A stretch of 64,000 nucleotides of DNA from Lachnospiraceae bacterium P6A3 (GTDB lineage: Bacteria > Bacillota > Clostridia > Lachnospirales > Lachnospiraceae): the NCBI GenBank assembly GCA_000702085.1, contig KL370861.1, positions 622,911 through 686,910 on the forward strand. Reading direction: 5' to 3'. The notes beneath the pieces were generated by a model. The model saw only the letters and a program-made list of their open reading frames with translations, was not told the DNA's origin and ran no database searches. The stretch's first letter is position 1. Every line of letters starts with the position of its first letter. The translations under genes and the position numbers were made by a program. Of this stretch, positions 26,803-37,383 are shown piece after piece.

Positions 26803-27480
26803 ATGGCTAATAAAACGGGACAGGATAAAAAAGATAAATTTGAGATCTCTTTGAAGGGCAAAGATGTTCCCACCCTTACTTTGGACAACAAATGGTATCA
26901 CCTTCTCGGAAAAGTCGGATATGAAGATATAAAAGCTCCCGAGAAGCGCCTAAACGACCTTTTAAAGCGTCAGGGTAAGGTTAATACCGAAACAAGGGAA
27001 ATCAAGAAAGTAAAGCGCCGCCTTATGGATGAGATAGTTTCTCTCATGGACGAACAACAGGGCGGCTCTGACGAAGCTGCGTCCAAAATCGAAGAAAACA
27101 AACGCCTTCTGAAGGATTGTAACGACAAGCTCGACCAGTATGAGGAAGAGATAATGGATCTTCCCCGCATGATCGATGAAGTCAACAAGGAACTCCTGTG
27201 TATAACCATGGAGCATTGCTATGACACCATGCAGGAGAATACCGATGACATCGAAGAGCTTGAAGACTGGATAAGAAATATCAGGATCGAGCTTAAGAAG
27301 AATCTTATCCGAAAGCAGGAAAAAGAAGCCAAGAACCACGAGATTTATAAATATATGCACGATATTTTCGGTGCCGACGTTGTGGATCTTTTTGACATGA
27401 GATACAACCCCGAGGATAAGCATCCCAGGACAGCCGAAGAGATTGCGGCAGAGAAAAAAAGTGAAGAAAAAAAGGACTGA
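26803..27480 (+). CDS. Uncharacterised coiled-coil protein
   Basis: Unrecognised 225-residue soluble protein, starting 14 nt after rex. It has a basic N-terminus, a short globular-looking segment (LTLDNKWYHLLGKVGYEDIK), then mostly charged helices likely to form coiled coils (about 45-185) and a Lys/Glu tail. No signal peptide, membrane span or catalytic motif is visible. Placement between rex and alr suggests cotranscription but gives no clear function. Confidence 0.75.
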   Translation: MANKTGQDKKDKFEISLKGKDVPTLTLDNKWYHLLGKVGYEDIKAPEKRLNDLLKRQGKVNTETREIKKVKRRLMDEIVSLMDEQQGGSDEAASKIEENKRLLKDCNDKLDQYEEEIMDLPRMIDEVNKELLCITMEHCYDTMQENTDDIEELEDWIRNIRIELKKNLIRKQEKEAKNHEIYKYMHDIFGADVVDLFDMRYNPEDKHPRTAEEIAAEKKSEEKKD

Positions 27481-27504
27481 CCTTCTTAGCCAGGAAAGGA
27501 TAAT

Positions 27505-28710
27505 ATGTGGGTTCAGACAAAAGATCAGATTGATGAATGCATAGTGACTTACAAGCGCGGTGTGGCATATGTGGACCTTGATGCGATTATTTCCAACATG
27601 GATGCCATGCATTCCCTTCTCAGAAACGATACCAAGATGTATGCCGTTATCAAGACAAACGGCTACGGTCACGGAAGCCTGCCTATAGCGAAAGCACTCG
27701 AAAGCGTGCCCTATGTTAAAGGATATGCCGTGGCAACGGCCGAAGAGGCAATGGAGCTGAGAGAAGACGGGATAAAAAAAGACATTCTTGTCCTCAGCTA
27801 CACTTTCCCCTACAGTTACCCGGATCTTATTAAAAACGATGTCAGGATCACTGTTTTCCGTAAGGATACGATTCAGGAGCTGTCGAGAGCCGCTGCGATG
27901 GTAGGCAAGAACGCCATAGTTCATATTGCCGTTGATACCGGTATGGGCAGAATAGGCGTCAATCCCGATAAATCAGGCATTGATTTCGTAAGACAGACCC
28001 TTGATGCTCCCAATATCATAGTCGAAGGCATTTTCACCCATATGGCGAGAGCGGATGAGACCGATAAAAAGTCTGCGCTTGAGCAGGTTGCGGTGTTTAA
28101 GAAATTCATCGGGGATATTTCCGATAAAGCGGGTGCTGTGATTCCCATATCCCATATATCGAACTCGGCCGCAATTCTTGAACTGCCCGATTCCTACATG
28201 GATGCCGTCAGGGCAGGAATCACCATGTACGGCCTTAAGCCCTCCGATGAGGTTCCCGCAGAGGGAGACATAAACTTAAAGCCCGCACTCAGTCTTTTCT
28301 CACATATCACGTATGTGAAGAAGGTTAAGCCCGGTCAGAGTATAAGCTACGGAGGAACTTTTACCGCAGACAGGGAAATGATGGTTGCCACCGTTCCTCT
28401 GGGCTACGGAGACGGATATCCCAGACAATTGTCCGGTAAGGGTGAAGTGCTGGTAAGAGGCAAGAGATGCCCGATTCTCGGCAGAGTCTGCATGGATCAG
28501 TTTATGATTGATGTTTCTGCCCTGGATAATGTCAAGGAGGGCGAAACCGTAACACTTTTGGGATATGACGGAGATGAGCATATTTCTGCCGAGGAACTGG
28601 GTGAGAAGTCCGGAAGATTCAATTATGAGCTGGTATGCCTTATCGGCTCCAGAATCCCCAGGGTTTACACGCTTCACGGCAGTCCCGTTCTGGCTCTAAG
28701 CTCTACTTAG
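27505..28710 (+). CDS. alr: Alanine racemase
   Basis: PLP enzyme interconverting L- and D-alanine for peptidoglycan. The 401-residue protein has the PLP lysine K50 in YAVIKTNGYGHG (family consensus usually VVKANAYGHG or similar), DTGMGRIGV, and the C-terminal beta domain with SYGGTFTA supplying the catalytic Tyr, plus VPLGYGDGYPR and GRVCMDQFMIDV. GGAAAGGA precedes the ATG. No terminator is seen after it, but a promoter candidate precedes yebC. Confidence 0.96.
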   Translation: MWVQTKDQIDECIVTYKRGVAYVDLDAIISNMDAMHSLLRNDTKMYAVIKTNGYGHGSLPIAKALESVPYVKGYAVATAEEAMELREDGIKKDILVLSYTFPYSYPDLIKNDVRITVFRKDTIQELSRAAAMVGKNAIVHIAVDTGMGRIGVNPDKSGIDFVRQTLDAPNIIVEGIFTHMARADETDKKSALEQVAVFKKFIGDISDKAGAVIPISHISNSAAILELPDSYMDAVRAGITMYGLKPSDEVPAEGDINLKPALSLFSHITYVKKVKPGQSISYGGTFTADREMMVATVPLGYGDGYPRQLSGKGEVLVRGKRCPILGRVCMDQFMIDVSALDNVKEGETVTLLGYDGDEHISAEELGEKSGRFNYELVCLIGSRIPRVYTLHGSPVLALSST

Positions 28711-28726
28711 TAAGGGAATCGATTTC

Positions 28727-28755
28727 TTTACTAAAAGGGCCCGAAATGATAAAAT
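28727..28755 (+). promoter_or_regulatory. Candidate promoter of yebC
   Basis: TTTACT (28727-28732) and TAAAAT (28750-28755) are separated by 17 nt in the 90-nt gap after alr. The -10 box is good, the -35 box weak. Confidence 0.45.
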
Positions 28756-28800
28756 ATATTGATTGCATAAATTTAAGAAATAAAAACGAGAGGTTAAAGT

Positions 28801-29529
28801 ATGTCAGGACATTCAAAGTTCGCCAATATCAAGCATAAGAAGGAGAAAAACGACGCCGCAAAAGGTAAGATATTTACCATTATCGGCCGTGAGATTGCAG
28901 TTGCCGTAAAAGAGGGCGGCCCCGATCCCAACAACAACTTCAAGCTTGCTACCGTTATCGCCAAAGCTAAGGCCAACAATATGCCCAATGACACCATCGA
29001 GCGTGGTATCAAGAAGGCTGCCGGAGAAGGCGGAAACGTTAACTACGAATATATCACCTATGAAGGATACGGACCCAGCGGTATTGCCATTATCGTAGAC
29101 ACCCTTACCGATAACAAGAACCGTACCGCAGCCAATGTAAGAGCTGCATTCGCAAAGGGAAGCGGAAATATCGGAACTCCCGGATGCGTATCTTTCATGT
29201 TTGACAAGAAAGGCCAGATCATCATCGACAAGGAAGAGATCGACATGTCAGCCGACGATCTTATGATGACCGCACTTGATGCCGGAGCAGAGGATTTCAA
29301 CGAAGAGGATGACAGCTTCGAGATCCTTACCGATCCCGATGCTTTCGATGAGGTTAACAAGAAGCTCCTTGATGCGGGAATCCCCATGCTTAGCGCTGAG
29401 GTTACCATGATTCCTCAGAACTATGTAGAGCTTACCAATGAAGATGATATTAAGCTCCTTCAGAGAATCCTCGATCTTCTTGACGAGGATGATGACGTTC
29501 AGAACGTTTACCATAACTGGGACGAGTGA
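28801..29529 (+). CDS. yebC: YebC/PmpR family protein
   Basis: The 242-residue protein is a typical YebC family member: MSGHSKFANIKHKKEKNDAAK at the start, AKANNMPNDTIERGIKK, and YEGYGPSGIAIIV in the second domain. Family members have been described as transcriptional regulators and, more recently, as factors helping ribosomes at difficult sequences; which role applies here is unclear. GAGAGG precedes the ATG. It opens the long plus-strand gene series that runs to 52416. Confidence 0.96.
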   Translation: MSGHSKFANIKHKKEKNDAAKGKIFTIIGREIAVAVKEGGPDPNNNFKLATVIAKAKANNMPNDTIERGIKKAAGEGGNVNYEYITYEGYGPSGIAIIVDTLTDNKNRTAANVRAAFAKGSGNIGTPGCVSFMFDKKGQIIIDKEEIDMSADDLMMTALDAGAEDFNEEDDSFEILTDPDAFDEVNKKLLDAGIPMLSAEVTMIPQNYVELTNEDDIKLLQRILDLLDEDDDVQNVYHNWDE

Positions 29530-29562
29530 TTTGAAGCTTGGGGGGTAGAAAAAGAGGTATTT

Positions 29563-30528
29563 ATGGATCGTCTTGCAATAGTTGTTCCCTGCTACAACGA
29601 AGAAGAAGTGCTCGGCATGTCGTCGGAAGCTCTGAGAGGTGTTTTGGACGACCTTGTCGCTAAGAAAAAGATTTCCGAGGACAGTTATGTACTTTTCGTA
29701 AATGACGGAAGTAAGGACAGAACCTGGGAACTCATAGAAGAAGAGCATGCCAAGTATCCGGGTCAGATCTTCGGAGTAAAGCTTGCCAGAAATGTCGGTC
29801 ATCAGTATGCACTTACCGCAGGACTTTTTACCGCGGCTTCAATGTGCGACATATCGGTTTCCATCGATGCCGATCTTCAGGATGATGTGGCAGTCATCGA
29901 GGAGATGGTGGATAAGTACCACGAAGGATGCGAAATCGTATACGGTGTACGAAAAGAGAGAAAGACCGATACGTTCTTCAAGAGATTCACGGCCCAGTCG
30001 TTTTACAAACTCATGGCAAAGATGGGTGTAAAGACCGTATATAACCACGCCGATTTCAGACTCATGAGTGCGAGGGCATTGAATGAATTCGAGAATTATC
30101 ACGAATACAACCTTTTCCTGAGAGGAATCGTACCCCTTATCGGATTCAAGACCGATTGTGTATATTACGACAGAAAAGAAAGAGCTGCGGGTGTTTCCAA
30201 GTATCCCCTTAAGAAGATGCTCGCTCTTGCATTTGACGGAATATCTTCATTCTCGACCCGTCCCATAGATCTTATACTTACCATGGGAATCGGTTGCATC
30301 TTCCTGTCGGTGATTGCTCTTATATACGCACTTGTTTCATATTTTTGTACGGAAGATGTTGCCAGAGGCTGGACTTCGCTTATCATCTCAATATGGTTCC
30401 TCGGCGGATTACAGCTCCTTGCAATCGGTCTTGTCGGTAAATATGTCGGTAAGACCTATATCGAAGTAAAACACAGACCCAGATACAATATTGAAAAGGT
30501 TTTGACAAATGACGCTTCGCAAGACTAA
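29563..30528 (+). CDS. GtrB-like membrane glycosyltransferase family 2
   Basis: A 321-residue GT2 enzyme with the catalytic domain at the N-terminus (AIVVPCYNEEEVL, VNDGSKDRTW, and the metal-binding SIDADLQDD) and two C-terminal membrane helices (about 230-255 and 265-295), the layout of GtrB/DPM1/ArnC enzymes that charge a polyprenyl-phosphate lipid with a sugar. The next gene overlaps it by 20 nt and encodes a polytopic membrane protein, which may use or translocate the product. The sugar is unknown. Confidence 0.9.
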   Translation: MDRLAIVVPCYNEEEVLGMSSEALRGVLDDLVAKKKISEDSYVLFVNDGSKDRTWELIEEEHAKYPGQIFGVKLARNVGHQYALTAGLFTAASMCDISVSIDADLQDDVAVIEEMVDKYHEGCEIVYGVRKERKTDTFFKRFTAQSFYKLMAKMGVKTVYNHADFRLMSARALNEFENYHEYNLFLRGIVPLIGFKTDCVYYDRKERAAGVSKYPLKKMLALAFDGISSFSTRPIDLILTMGIGCIFLSVIALIYALVSYFCTEDVARGWTSLIISIWFLGGLQLLAIGLVGKYVGKTYIEVKHRPRYNIEKVLTNDASQD

Positions 30529-32620
30529 GTTTTCCTATGTCCTGAATGTTATATATGCACTTCTGGCAAGTGCCGTTTCCATTATTGCCATTCTGGATGC
30601 GGCTCAGGGATTCGGCTACTCCTATATGCCGGGTCTTATAGCATTCGGTGTTATAATCCTTCTCGGACTTGTATTTAAAAAGCTCCTTTCTTATACCGAG
30701 ATGTCCGATAAATTTAAGGCCATCTCGGAGAAAGGAAATTTTATCGGAATATTTGTGTTCGTTGTTCTCATTGCCGCTGCGATTGCATTCAGGGTTCTTT
30801 CCTACATGTGGAACGGCCTTGGAGGCAATGCGTATTTTGAACTCGCCAAAGTGACGGGAGAGCAGATCGAGCATATTGTTCACCCCTGTGATGACTGGTA
30901 CCTTTCAGCTCTTCACGGGATTTTTTTCCTGTTTGGGAACAGAATTTTCGTAGCGGCAATCTTCAATATTGCGCTTCAGATGATTGCGGTTATCTTCGGA
31001 TTCATAGCATTCCGCAAGATGCTGGGAAACATTCCCGCGCTTTTCTTTGCCGGATTCTGGACCATTTCCGGGTTCTCGGTTCACGAAGCACTTACCTTAA
31101 GCTCCAGAAATCTTGAGTTTCTGCTTATCTGCATAACTCTTTTTGCAATATCATTCAGTGTTCCCGCAACAAGGGGCAAATTCCTCAGTTATCTTGTTTC
31201 CGGTATTCTTACCGCAGTATGTATCTATGGTGACATTGCCGGACTTGCTCTTATTCCGTTTTTGATCGGAATATTGTTTGATTCTCCCGACGGAGAAGAA
31301 GACTTTTCTCTCAGACTGCGGAAAATGCTTTTTTCACTTATTTCCGTTGTGTTCGGACTTGTTCTTCTGATTTTCCTTGATTCATATTTAAGCTCTTCGA
31401 ATCCCGCAAATGTGCTGAACAGTATTGCGAGACTTTATCATTCATCCGGTAATTTCACCCTGGGCTTTTCGTATATGACATCCTACGGAGAAGTGACCGT
31501 ACTTGCGGTTCTGGGAGCATTAAGTATTCTTGCATGCTTCCTTGCTTATGATGATTCAAGATCGATTCTTACACTTTCCGCTCTTGCGATTATCCTCATC
31601 AATAACTTCGGTTTAACTTATCTTGAAAATGACGGAAGAGAAGTATTCTTCATGTTATGCGCTCTTCTTGCAGGTGTTACCTTCAGGGAACTTTTCCCCG
31701 ATAAGATCACCGGAGATGTTTTCAAGGCAAGTGCAGAAATGTATGACAATGAAGTTGTGGCTCCGGATGCGGGATATGTTCCCAAGAAGCTTGATACCGG
31801 TACATTTTCCGCAGAGGATATGGATGCTCTTGAAGCAGGCTCGTTTGAACCCGCTCCCAAGAAACAGGAAAAGCCTGCAGAAGATAAAGCGTCTGAAGAA
31901 GATCTTTCTCAGCCCGATGTTAATCTCGGTTTTGATGCCGTGAATATAGGAGCTCCCAAAACTCCCGCAGCGGAGGTTAATGTTGCTCCTCCCGTTGTAA
32001 ACGCTGCGGATTACATGACTCCTAATGCAAGAAACATCCGTCCTTTAAGTGATTCGTCACAGGTAGGACTTAATAAAGCCGAGGAAGAGCAGACTCCGGA
32101 AATCTCCAAACCTTCCGAAGTCGGCGGCGCTCTCGGAGTACAGAAAGAAGAACCTCAGAACGTACATACTCAGAATGTGGGTGCTGCTCTTAAAGAATCC
32201 GATGAGAAGAGCGATTCATCCGATAAGCCTGCCGAGGAAAAGAAAAAGACTGCTTATGTGCCTTACAAGAAACCTCAGCTTAGACCTGAGTACAGAAGAA
32301 GACCCGGTGCATGGGCTCAGCAGTATGCCGAAAAAACCAAGCTTGCCGAAAAAGAAAAAGCAATAAAGGAAGCAAAGGAACAGGAAGCTAAAGCAGAAGA
32401 AGCTAAGAAAGCGGAAGAATCCGCAGCAGCTTCCAAAGAGGTTAAAGAGGAAGTGCATACTCCCGAAGTTGCCGCAAACGGTGCAGTGCTTTTGGATAAT
32501 CCCATTCCTCATCCCGCCAGAAAAACAGAACATCATCCCATGGAATATGATGTTGATCTTACAGGAGATAAGATGGATTACGACATTAAGATCTCGGATG
32601 ATGACGATTTTGATATTTAA
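30509..32620 (+). CDS. Polytopic membrane protein (GT-C-like) with long charged cytoplasmic tail
   Basis: The 703-residue product has about 10 to 11 hydrophobic helices in residues 10-395 and then a 300-residue low-complexity tail rich in Lys, Glu, Ala and Pro, ending in an Asp-rich segment. An acidic DD in a loop after helix three (HPCDDWYLSALHG) and overall topology resemble GT-C sugar transferases that take sugars from lipid carriers, consistent with the overlapping upstream GtrB-like gene. The membrane family is not certain, and I know no function for the tail, which looks disordered. Confidence 0.65.
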   Translation: MTLRKTKFSYVLNVIYALLASAVSIIAILDAAQGFGYSYMPGLIAFGVIILLGLVFKKLLSYTEMSDKFKAISEKGNFIGIFVFVVLIAAAIAFRVLSYMWNGLGGNAYFELAKVTGEQIEHIVHPCDDWYLSALHGIFFLFGNRIFVAAIFNIALQMIAVIFGFIAFRKMLGNIPALFFAGFWTISGFSVHEALTLSSRNLEFLLICITLFAISFSVPATRGKFLSYLVSGILTAVCIYGDIAGLALIPFLIGILFDSPDGEEDFSLRLRKMLFSLISVVFGLVLLIFLDSYLSSSNPANVLNSIARLYHSSGNFTLGFSYMTSYGEVTVLAVLGALSILACFLAYDDSRSILTLSALAIILINNFGLTYLENDGREVFFMLCALLAGVTFRELFPDKITGDVFKASAEMYDNEVVAPDAGYVPKKLDTGTFSAEDMDALEAGSFEPAPKKQEKPAEDKASEEDLSQPDVNLGFDAVNIGAPKTPAAEVNVAPPVVNAADYMTPNARNIRPLSDSSQVGLNKAEEEQTPEISKPSEVGGALGVQKEEPQNVHTQNVGAALKESDEKSDSSDKPAEEKKKTAYVPYKKPQLRPEYRRRPGAWAQQYAEKTKLAEKEKAIKEAKEQEAKAEEAKKAEESAAASKEVKEEVHTPEVAANGAVLLDNPIPHPARKTEHHPMEYDVDLTGDKMDYDIKISDDDDFDI

Positions 32621-32636
32621 AGGATTTATCGTTTAA

Positions 32637-35600
32637 ATGGCTTCACGTAACAACGCTAACAATTCAAGATCTCCCCAGAGAAGACCTGCATCTTCGTCCG
32701 GAAGAAATTCGGGAGGTGCATCGAGACAGGGACAGCCTCGCAGAAACCCTGCTCCTCAGAGCCGCTCATCGCGTGATGAATATGAAGAGGACGCATCTTC
32801 CAGAGTTCTTATTGCAGTGATAGTTGCCGGCATTTCCATATTTCTTACGCTTTGCACTTTCGGCGCCTGCGGATCCTTCGGTGACACCATTGCATCCGTA
32901 TTGTTCGGAGCTTTCGGATTTACCGGTTATATAGCTTCTCTTTTCATAGCCGGAATGATCTTCTGGTACATGTATAAGAACGAAACGGATGAGATCCTTC
33001 CCATCAGAATGACCGGAGCTGCCGTACTCTTTTTGATATTCGGTATTTTCTCCGATATGGCGGGAAAGGTTTCAAAATCTCTTGCGGAATACAATGCTGG
33101 AGATCTCTATAAACTCTGTGCCGAGAGTAAAAAAGGCGGCGGAGTGATAGCGGGTAGTATTTCCTATGCGATGAACAAAAACATCGGAACCGCCGGATGT
33201 GTCATAATATGCATCCTTGTTCTGATACTCAGTCTTTTTGCGATTAACAGACAGTTTTTCTCTAATCTGTTTAAACAGCTTATATTAAATGCTTCGGACA
33301 GAACCGGAGAGTTTATCAGCAATCAAAAAGACAGAAGAGAAGAAAGACGTCTTGCAATAGAAGAAAAAGAAAGCTATGCGTATCTTCCCGATAACTCATC
33401 GGAAGGTGAGATTGTTCCTTACGAAGGCGAAGATGAAACTCCCGTAAGAGAAGCGCTTACCGTCACAGAGAAAATGCGCAAAGAGCGCGATTCAAAGAAA
33501 AAAGATGCGCTTGCTTCCGTTTCGGACGGACTTGAGAATTGGAAAAACAATTTCAAGAAACGTACCGAAGAGGAAAGGCTTAAGAAGGAAGCAGGGAAGA
33601 AGGTCAAAGAGGAGACCGAGGATGCACGTGAGATCCTTGTTGCCCGTAAAGCACCCGAACGCAGGACGATGTTTGATGAACATCATACCGGTGAGATGCA
33701 CGAGATGAGCTATACCGAGTATGAGCCTGATGATACGGAAGAGTTTGAAGAAGATGATGCAAGGGGAACCTGGTACGATCCGGCAAAACGCCCCGGTTCA
33801 ATGTCATCACAATCTGCTCCTTCGGAACCTGATTACGAGGAAGACTTTGAGGAAAAAGAGCCTTCTTTTGAAAGAGTGAAGGTTAATTCCGATCATAAGA
33901 TCAGAGTTACCGGAGTACATGAAGAATATGTTCCGGAAGAAGCGAGCACTGAAATTCCCGATATGCCGGCAGCTCCGAATTTTGAAAAGAGCGTTGTGAG
34001 CGCAGATACAAATGCGGAGAGCGTATCAAGTGCTTCATCCGCATCCCCTGCCCGGAAAGCTCCCGCCAAGAGAAATGCAAAATTCGTATACAGGGCACCG
34101 AGTCTCGACTATCTCAAAAAGAGCGGATCATCGAAGCGTGATGCTCAGGCTGAGATACGGGATGTGCAAAACAAACTTATTCAGACGCTTGCATCCTTCG
34201 GTATAGAAGCGGAGATGGGGGAATACAGTCAGGGACCTACTGTTACCAGATATGAGTTCACCGTCAGCCAGGGAACAAAGCTTTCAAGAGTTGTGGGTCT
34301 GTCCGATGAGATCAAGATGGCGCTTGCTGCCACTGATATCAGGATTGAGGCACCTATTCCCGGAAAGAGTGCCATAGGAATAGAAGTCCCCAATTCCTCT
34401 GCAACTGCTGTATTTTTGGGAGATCTGTTATCCAGCGTCGAATACAAAAAGTCCCGTGATCCTCTTTCTTTTGCCGTAGGTAAGGATATAGAAGGAAAGA
34501 CTGTTGTTGCAAATATAGCAAAATTCCCTCACGTACTTATCGCAGGCACTACAGGTTCGGGAAAATCGGTTTGTATCAATACACTTATTCTCAGCATATT
34601 GTATAAGTGTTCACCCGAGGATGTTCAGCTCATTATGGTCGACCCGAAGGTCGTTGAGCTGAAAGTTTATAACAAGATACCTCATCTTCCCTTTGATGTT
34701 GTGACCAAGCCTAAGGCCGCATCCGAGATGCTTAAATGGTCGGTCAAGGAGATGGAGAGAAGATACAGGGCATTTGCCGACCGCGGCGTCAGAGACATCG
34801 AAGGTTATAACCAGTATGTTGAAGATGTCAACGCAGGCAGAAGAGAACCGGAAGATGTGGACAGACACGAAGAGACGGATTCACTTGCTCCCGCACTTCG
34901 CAAGATGCCCAGAGTCGTTATCATAATAGACGAGCTTGCGGATCTTATGATGGTTGCGGCTAAAGAGGTTGAGGAATCCATATGTAGGCTGGCACAGCTT
35001 GCAAGAGCAGCGGGTATGCATCTGATAGTTGCCACACAGAGACCTTCCGTTGATGTCATTACAGGTCTTATCAAAGCAAATATGCCCAGCCGTATAGCGT
35101 TTGCCGTATCAAGCGGTGTTGACTCGAGAACCATTCTTGATTCGGTAGGAGCGGAGAAACTTCTGGGAAAAGGAGATATGCTCTTTTACCCTCAGGGTAA
35201 GATGAGACCCGAAAGACTTCAGGGAGCTTTTGTATCCGACGAAGAAGTATCGAAAGTTACCGGTTACCTCAGGGGAATCAGTTCCGATCCTTCATTCCAT
35301 AATCCCCTTGAGGGTGCGGAAGGTATAAACGATCTGAAGAAAACCATTATTGATATCGAAGCGGGTAACGAATCCGTGGTATCCAATAATTCTTCATCAT
35401 CCGCTTCGTCCGGTTCTTCATCGGTATTCGGCGATGAACTATTGCCCGAAGCGGGAAGATACATTATAAGAAGCGGAAAGGCTTCCATAGGCTATCTTCA
35501 GAGAGTTCTTAAAATAGGTTTTAACCGTGCTGCCCGCATAATGGATATGCTTGCCGATTACAGTGTGGTCGGTCCCGAACAAGGCACTAAGCCCAGGGAA

Positions 35601-35660
35601 ATCCTTATGACGGAAGAAATGTTTGAAGCATTTCTGGCATCACAGGAAAAATCAGAATAA
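32637..35660 (+). CDS. ftsK: DNA translocase FtsK/SpoIIIE
   Basis: ATP-driven DNA pump that moves chromosome ends through the division or sporulation septum. The 1007-residue protein has a basic N-terminus, four membrane helices (about 55-205), a charged linker (about 210-490) and the motor. Walker A AGTTGSGKS starts near residue 636; VDPKVVEL, IIIDELADLMM and VATQRPSVDVITG are present, and the gamma winged-helix domain (ASIGYLQRVLKIGFNRAARI) is near the C-terminus. The linker is longer than in B. subtilis SpoIIIE, whose total is just under 800 residues. Confidence 0.97.
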   Translation: MASRNNANNSRSPQRRPASSSGRNSGGASRQGQPRRNPAPQSRSSRDEYEEDASSRVLIAVIVAGISIFLTLCTFGACGSFGDTIASVLFGAFGFTGYIASLFIAGMIFWYMYKNETDEILPIRMTGAAVLFLIFGIFSDMAGKVSKSLAEYNAGDLYKLCAESKKGGGVIAGSISYAMNKNIGTAGCVIICILVLILSLFAINRQFFSNLFKQLILNASDRTGEFISNQKDRREERRLAIEEKESYAYLPDNSSEGEIVPYEGEDETPVREALTVTEKMRKERDSKKKDALASVSDGLENWKNNFKKRTEEERLKKEAGKKVKEETEDAREILVARKAPERRTMFDEHHTGEMHEMSYTEYEPDDTEEFEEDDARGTWYDPAKRPGSMSSQSAPSEPDYEEDFEEKEPSFERVKVNSDHKIRVTGVHEEYVPEEASTEIPDMPAAPNFEKSVVSADTNAESVSSASSASPARKAPAKRNAKFVYRAPSLDYLKKSGSSKRDAQAEIRDVQNKLIQTLASFGIEAEMGEYSQGPTVTRYEFTVSQGTKLSRVVGLSDEIKMALAATDIRIEAPIPGKSAIGIEVPNSSATAVFLGDLLSSVEYKKSRDPLSFAVGKDIEGKTVVANIAKFPHVLIAGTTGSGKSVCINTLILSILYKCSPEDVQLIMVDPKVVELKVYNKIPHLPFDVVTKPKAASEMLKWSVKEMERRYRAFADRGVRDIEGYNQYVEDVNAGRREPEDVDRHEETDSLAPALRKMPRVVIIIDELADLMMVAAKEVEESICRLAQLARAAGMHLIVATQRPSVDVITGLIKANMPSRIAFAVSSGVDSRTILDSVGAEKLLGKGDMLFYPQGKMRPERLQGAFVSDEEVSKVTGYLRGISSDPSFHNPLEGAEGINDLKKTIIDIEAGNESVVSNNSSSSASSGSSSVFGDELLPEAGRYIIRSGKASIGYLQRVLKIGFNRAARIMDMLADYSVVGPEQGTKPREILMTEEMFEAFLASQEKSE

Positions 35661-35685
35661 ATAAATTTTGAGGCAGGATGAAAAA

Positions 35686-37356
35686 ATGAGATCAGATATC
35701 GAAATCGCACAGAGCTGTGAAATGCTCCCTATTACCGAGGTTGCTTCCAGAGCCGGAATCGATCCCGAGTCATTGGAACAGTACGGAAAATATAAGGCAA
35801 AGCTTACAGACAAGAGCCTTAAAGAGATTTCCGGCAATAAAAACGGAAAGCTTATTCTTGTAACAGCCATTAATCCCACTCCTGCCGGAGAGGGCAAGAC
35901 AACCGTTACCGTAGGTCTCGGAGAAGCGTTTGCAAAGCTGAATAAAAAGGCAATCATCGCTTTAAGAGAGCCTTCACTCGGACCCTGCTTTGGTATAAAG
36001 GGCGGTGCTGCAGGCGGCGGAATGGCTCAGGTTGTTCCCATGGAGGATCTGAACCTTCACTTTACCGGTGACTTCCATGCGATCACCGCAGCAAACAATC
36101 TTCTTGCCGCACTTCTTGACAATCATATTCAGCAGGGCAATGAGAAGAGAATCGATTCCAGAAGTGTAGTCTGGAAGAGATGTATGGATATGAACGACAG
36201 AGCTCTTCGTAACATCGTTGTGGGACTGGGATCAAAATCCGACGGTTTCGTAAGAGAAGATCATTTTGTAATTACCGTAGCTTCGGAGATCATGGCTGTC
36301 CTTTGTCTTTCGGAAGATCTCAAAGATCTTAAGGCGAGACTTTCAAGGATCATTGTAGCTTATGATCTTGACGGAAATCCCGTTACCGCAGGAGATATTC
36401 AGGCTGTCGGTGCAATGACAGCACTTCTTAAGGATGCCATCAGACCCAATCTGATCCAGACACTTGAGCATACTCCCGCGATAGTACATGGCGGACCTTT
36501 CGCAAATATCGCTCACGGATGTAACTCCGTTATCGCTACCAGAACTGCTCTCAAACTTGCCGATTACTGCATCACCGAAGCAGGTTTCGGTGCGGATCTC
36601 GGAGCAGAGAAATTCTTTGATATCAAGTGCAGACAGGCAGGTCTCAAGCCTGATGCCGTTGTTCTCGTTGCAACCGTAAGAGCACTTAAGTATAACGGAG
36701 GAGTTCCCAAAGATCAGCTTTCAAACGAGAATATTGATGCCCTTAAGAGCGGCATAGAAAATCTCGGAAAGCATATCGAAAACATTCAGTCTTACGGTCT
36801 CCCCGTAGTTGTTGCACTTAATGCATTCGTATCCGATACTGATGCGGAAATCGCATTTATCAAAGAGTACTGCGAGAGTAAGAACTGCCGTATGTCCGTT
36901 GCGCGAGTTTGGGAAAAAGGCGGAGAAGGCGGATGCGAACTGGCTCAGATGGTCATCGAGGAAGCAGAGAGCGGAAAAGCCGATTTCAAACCCATTTATC
37001 CCGATGAACTATCCATCACCGAGAAGATTGAAACGGTTGCCAAGAAGATCTACGGAGCGGCAGATGTCTCCATCGCATCATCGGCAGCTAAGCAGATTAA
37101 GAAGATCGAAGAAATGGGATTCGGAAATCTTCCCGTATGTATGGCCAAGACTCAGTACAGTTTATCCGATGATCCGAATCTTCTCGGACGTCCTTCCGGA
37201 TTTACTCTTAACGTAAGAGAAGTATATGTAAGCGCAGGTGCCGGATTTGTAGTAGTGCTTACGGGAAACATTATGACCATGCCCGGTCTTTCCAAATCAC
37301 CCGCAGCTTACAGGATAGACGTAGATGATGACGGTAAGATTACCGGACTCTTCTAA
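35686..37356 (+). CDS. fhs: Formate-tetrahydrofolate ligase
   Basis: Catalyses ATP-dependent formation of 10-formyl-THF from formate. From the ATG at 35686 (behind GAGGCAGG) the product has 556 residues, normal for the family; the frame also contains a TTG at 35668. Key motifs are the P-loop-like [35 protein letters not shown] and the folate/formyl region [12 protein letters not shown]. The next gene is folD, giving two consecutive one-carbon steps. Confidence 0.97.
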   Translation: MRSDIEIAQSCEMLPITEVASRAGIDPESLEQYGKYKAKLTDKSLKEISGNKNGKLILVTAINPTPAGEGKTTVTVGLGEAFAKLNKKAIIALREPSLGPCFGIKGGAAGGGMAQVVPMEDLNLHFTGDFHAITAANNLLAALLDNHIQQGNEKRIDSRSVVWKRCMDMNDRALRNIVVGLGSKSDGFVREDHFVITVASEIMAVLCLSEDLKDLKARLSRIIVAYDLDGNPVTAGDIQAVGAMTALLKDAIRPNLIQTLEHTPAIVHGGPFANIAHGCNSVIATRTALKLADYCITEAGFGADLGAEKFFDIKCRQAGLKPDAVVLVATVRALKYNGGVPKDQLSNENIDALKSGIENLGKHIENIQSYGLPVVVALNAFVSDTDAEIAFIKEYCESKNCRMSVARVWEKGGEGGCELAQMVIEEAESGKADFKPIYPDELSITEKIETVAKKIYGAADVSIASSAAKQIKKIEEMGFGNLPVCMAKTQYSLSDDPNLLGRPSGFTLNVREVYVSAGAGFVVVLTGNIMTMPGLSKSPAAYRIDVDDDGKITGLF

Positions 37357-37383
37357 AATGTATTTGATTTATGAGGTAATGAA

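Noticed and set aside
26962-27924. Long open frame (320 codons) on the minus strand
   Set aside because: It lies opposite the coiled-coil gene and the start of alr, has no ribosome binding site or recognisable protein pattern, and mirrors codon bias of the real genes.
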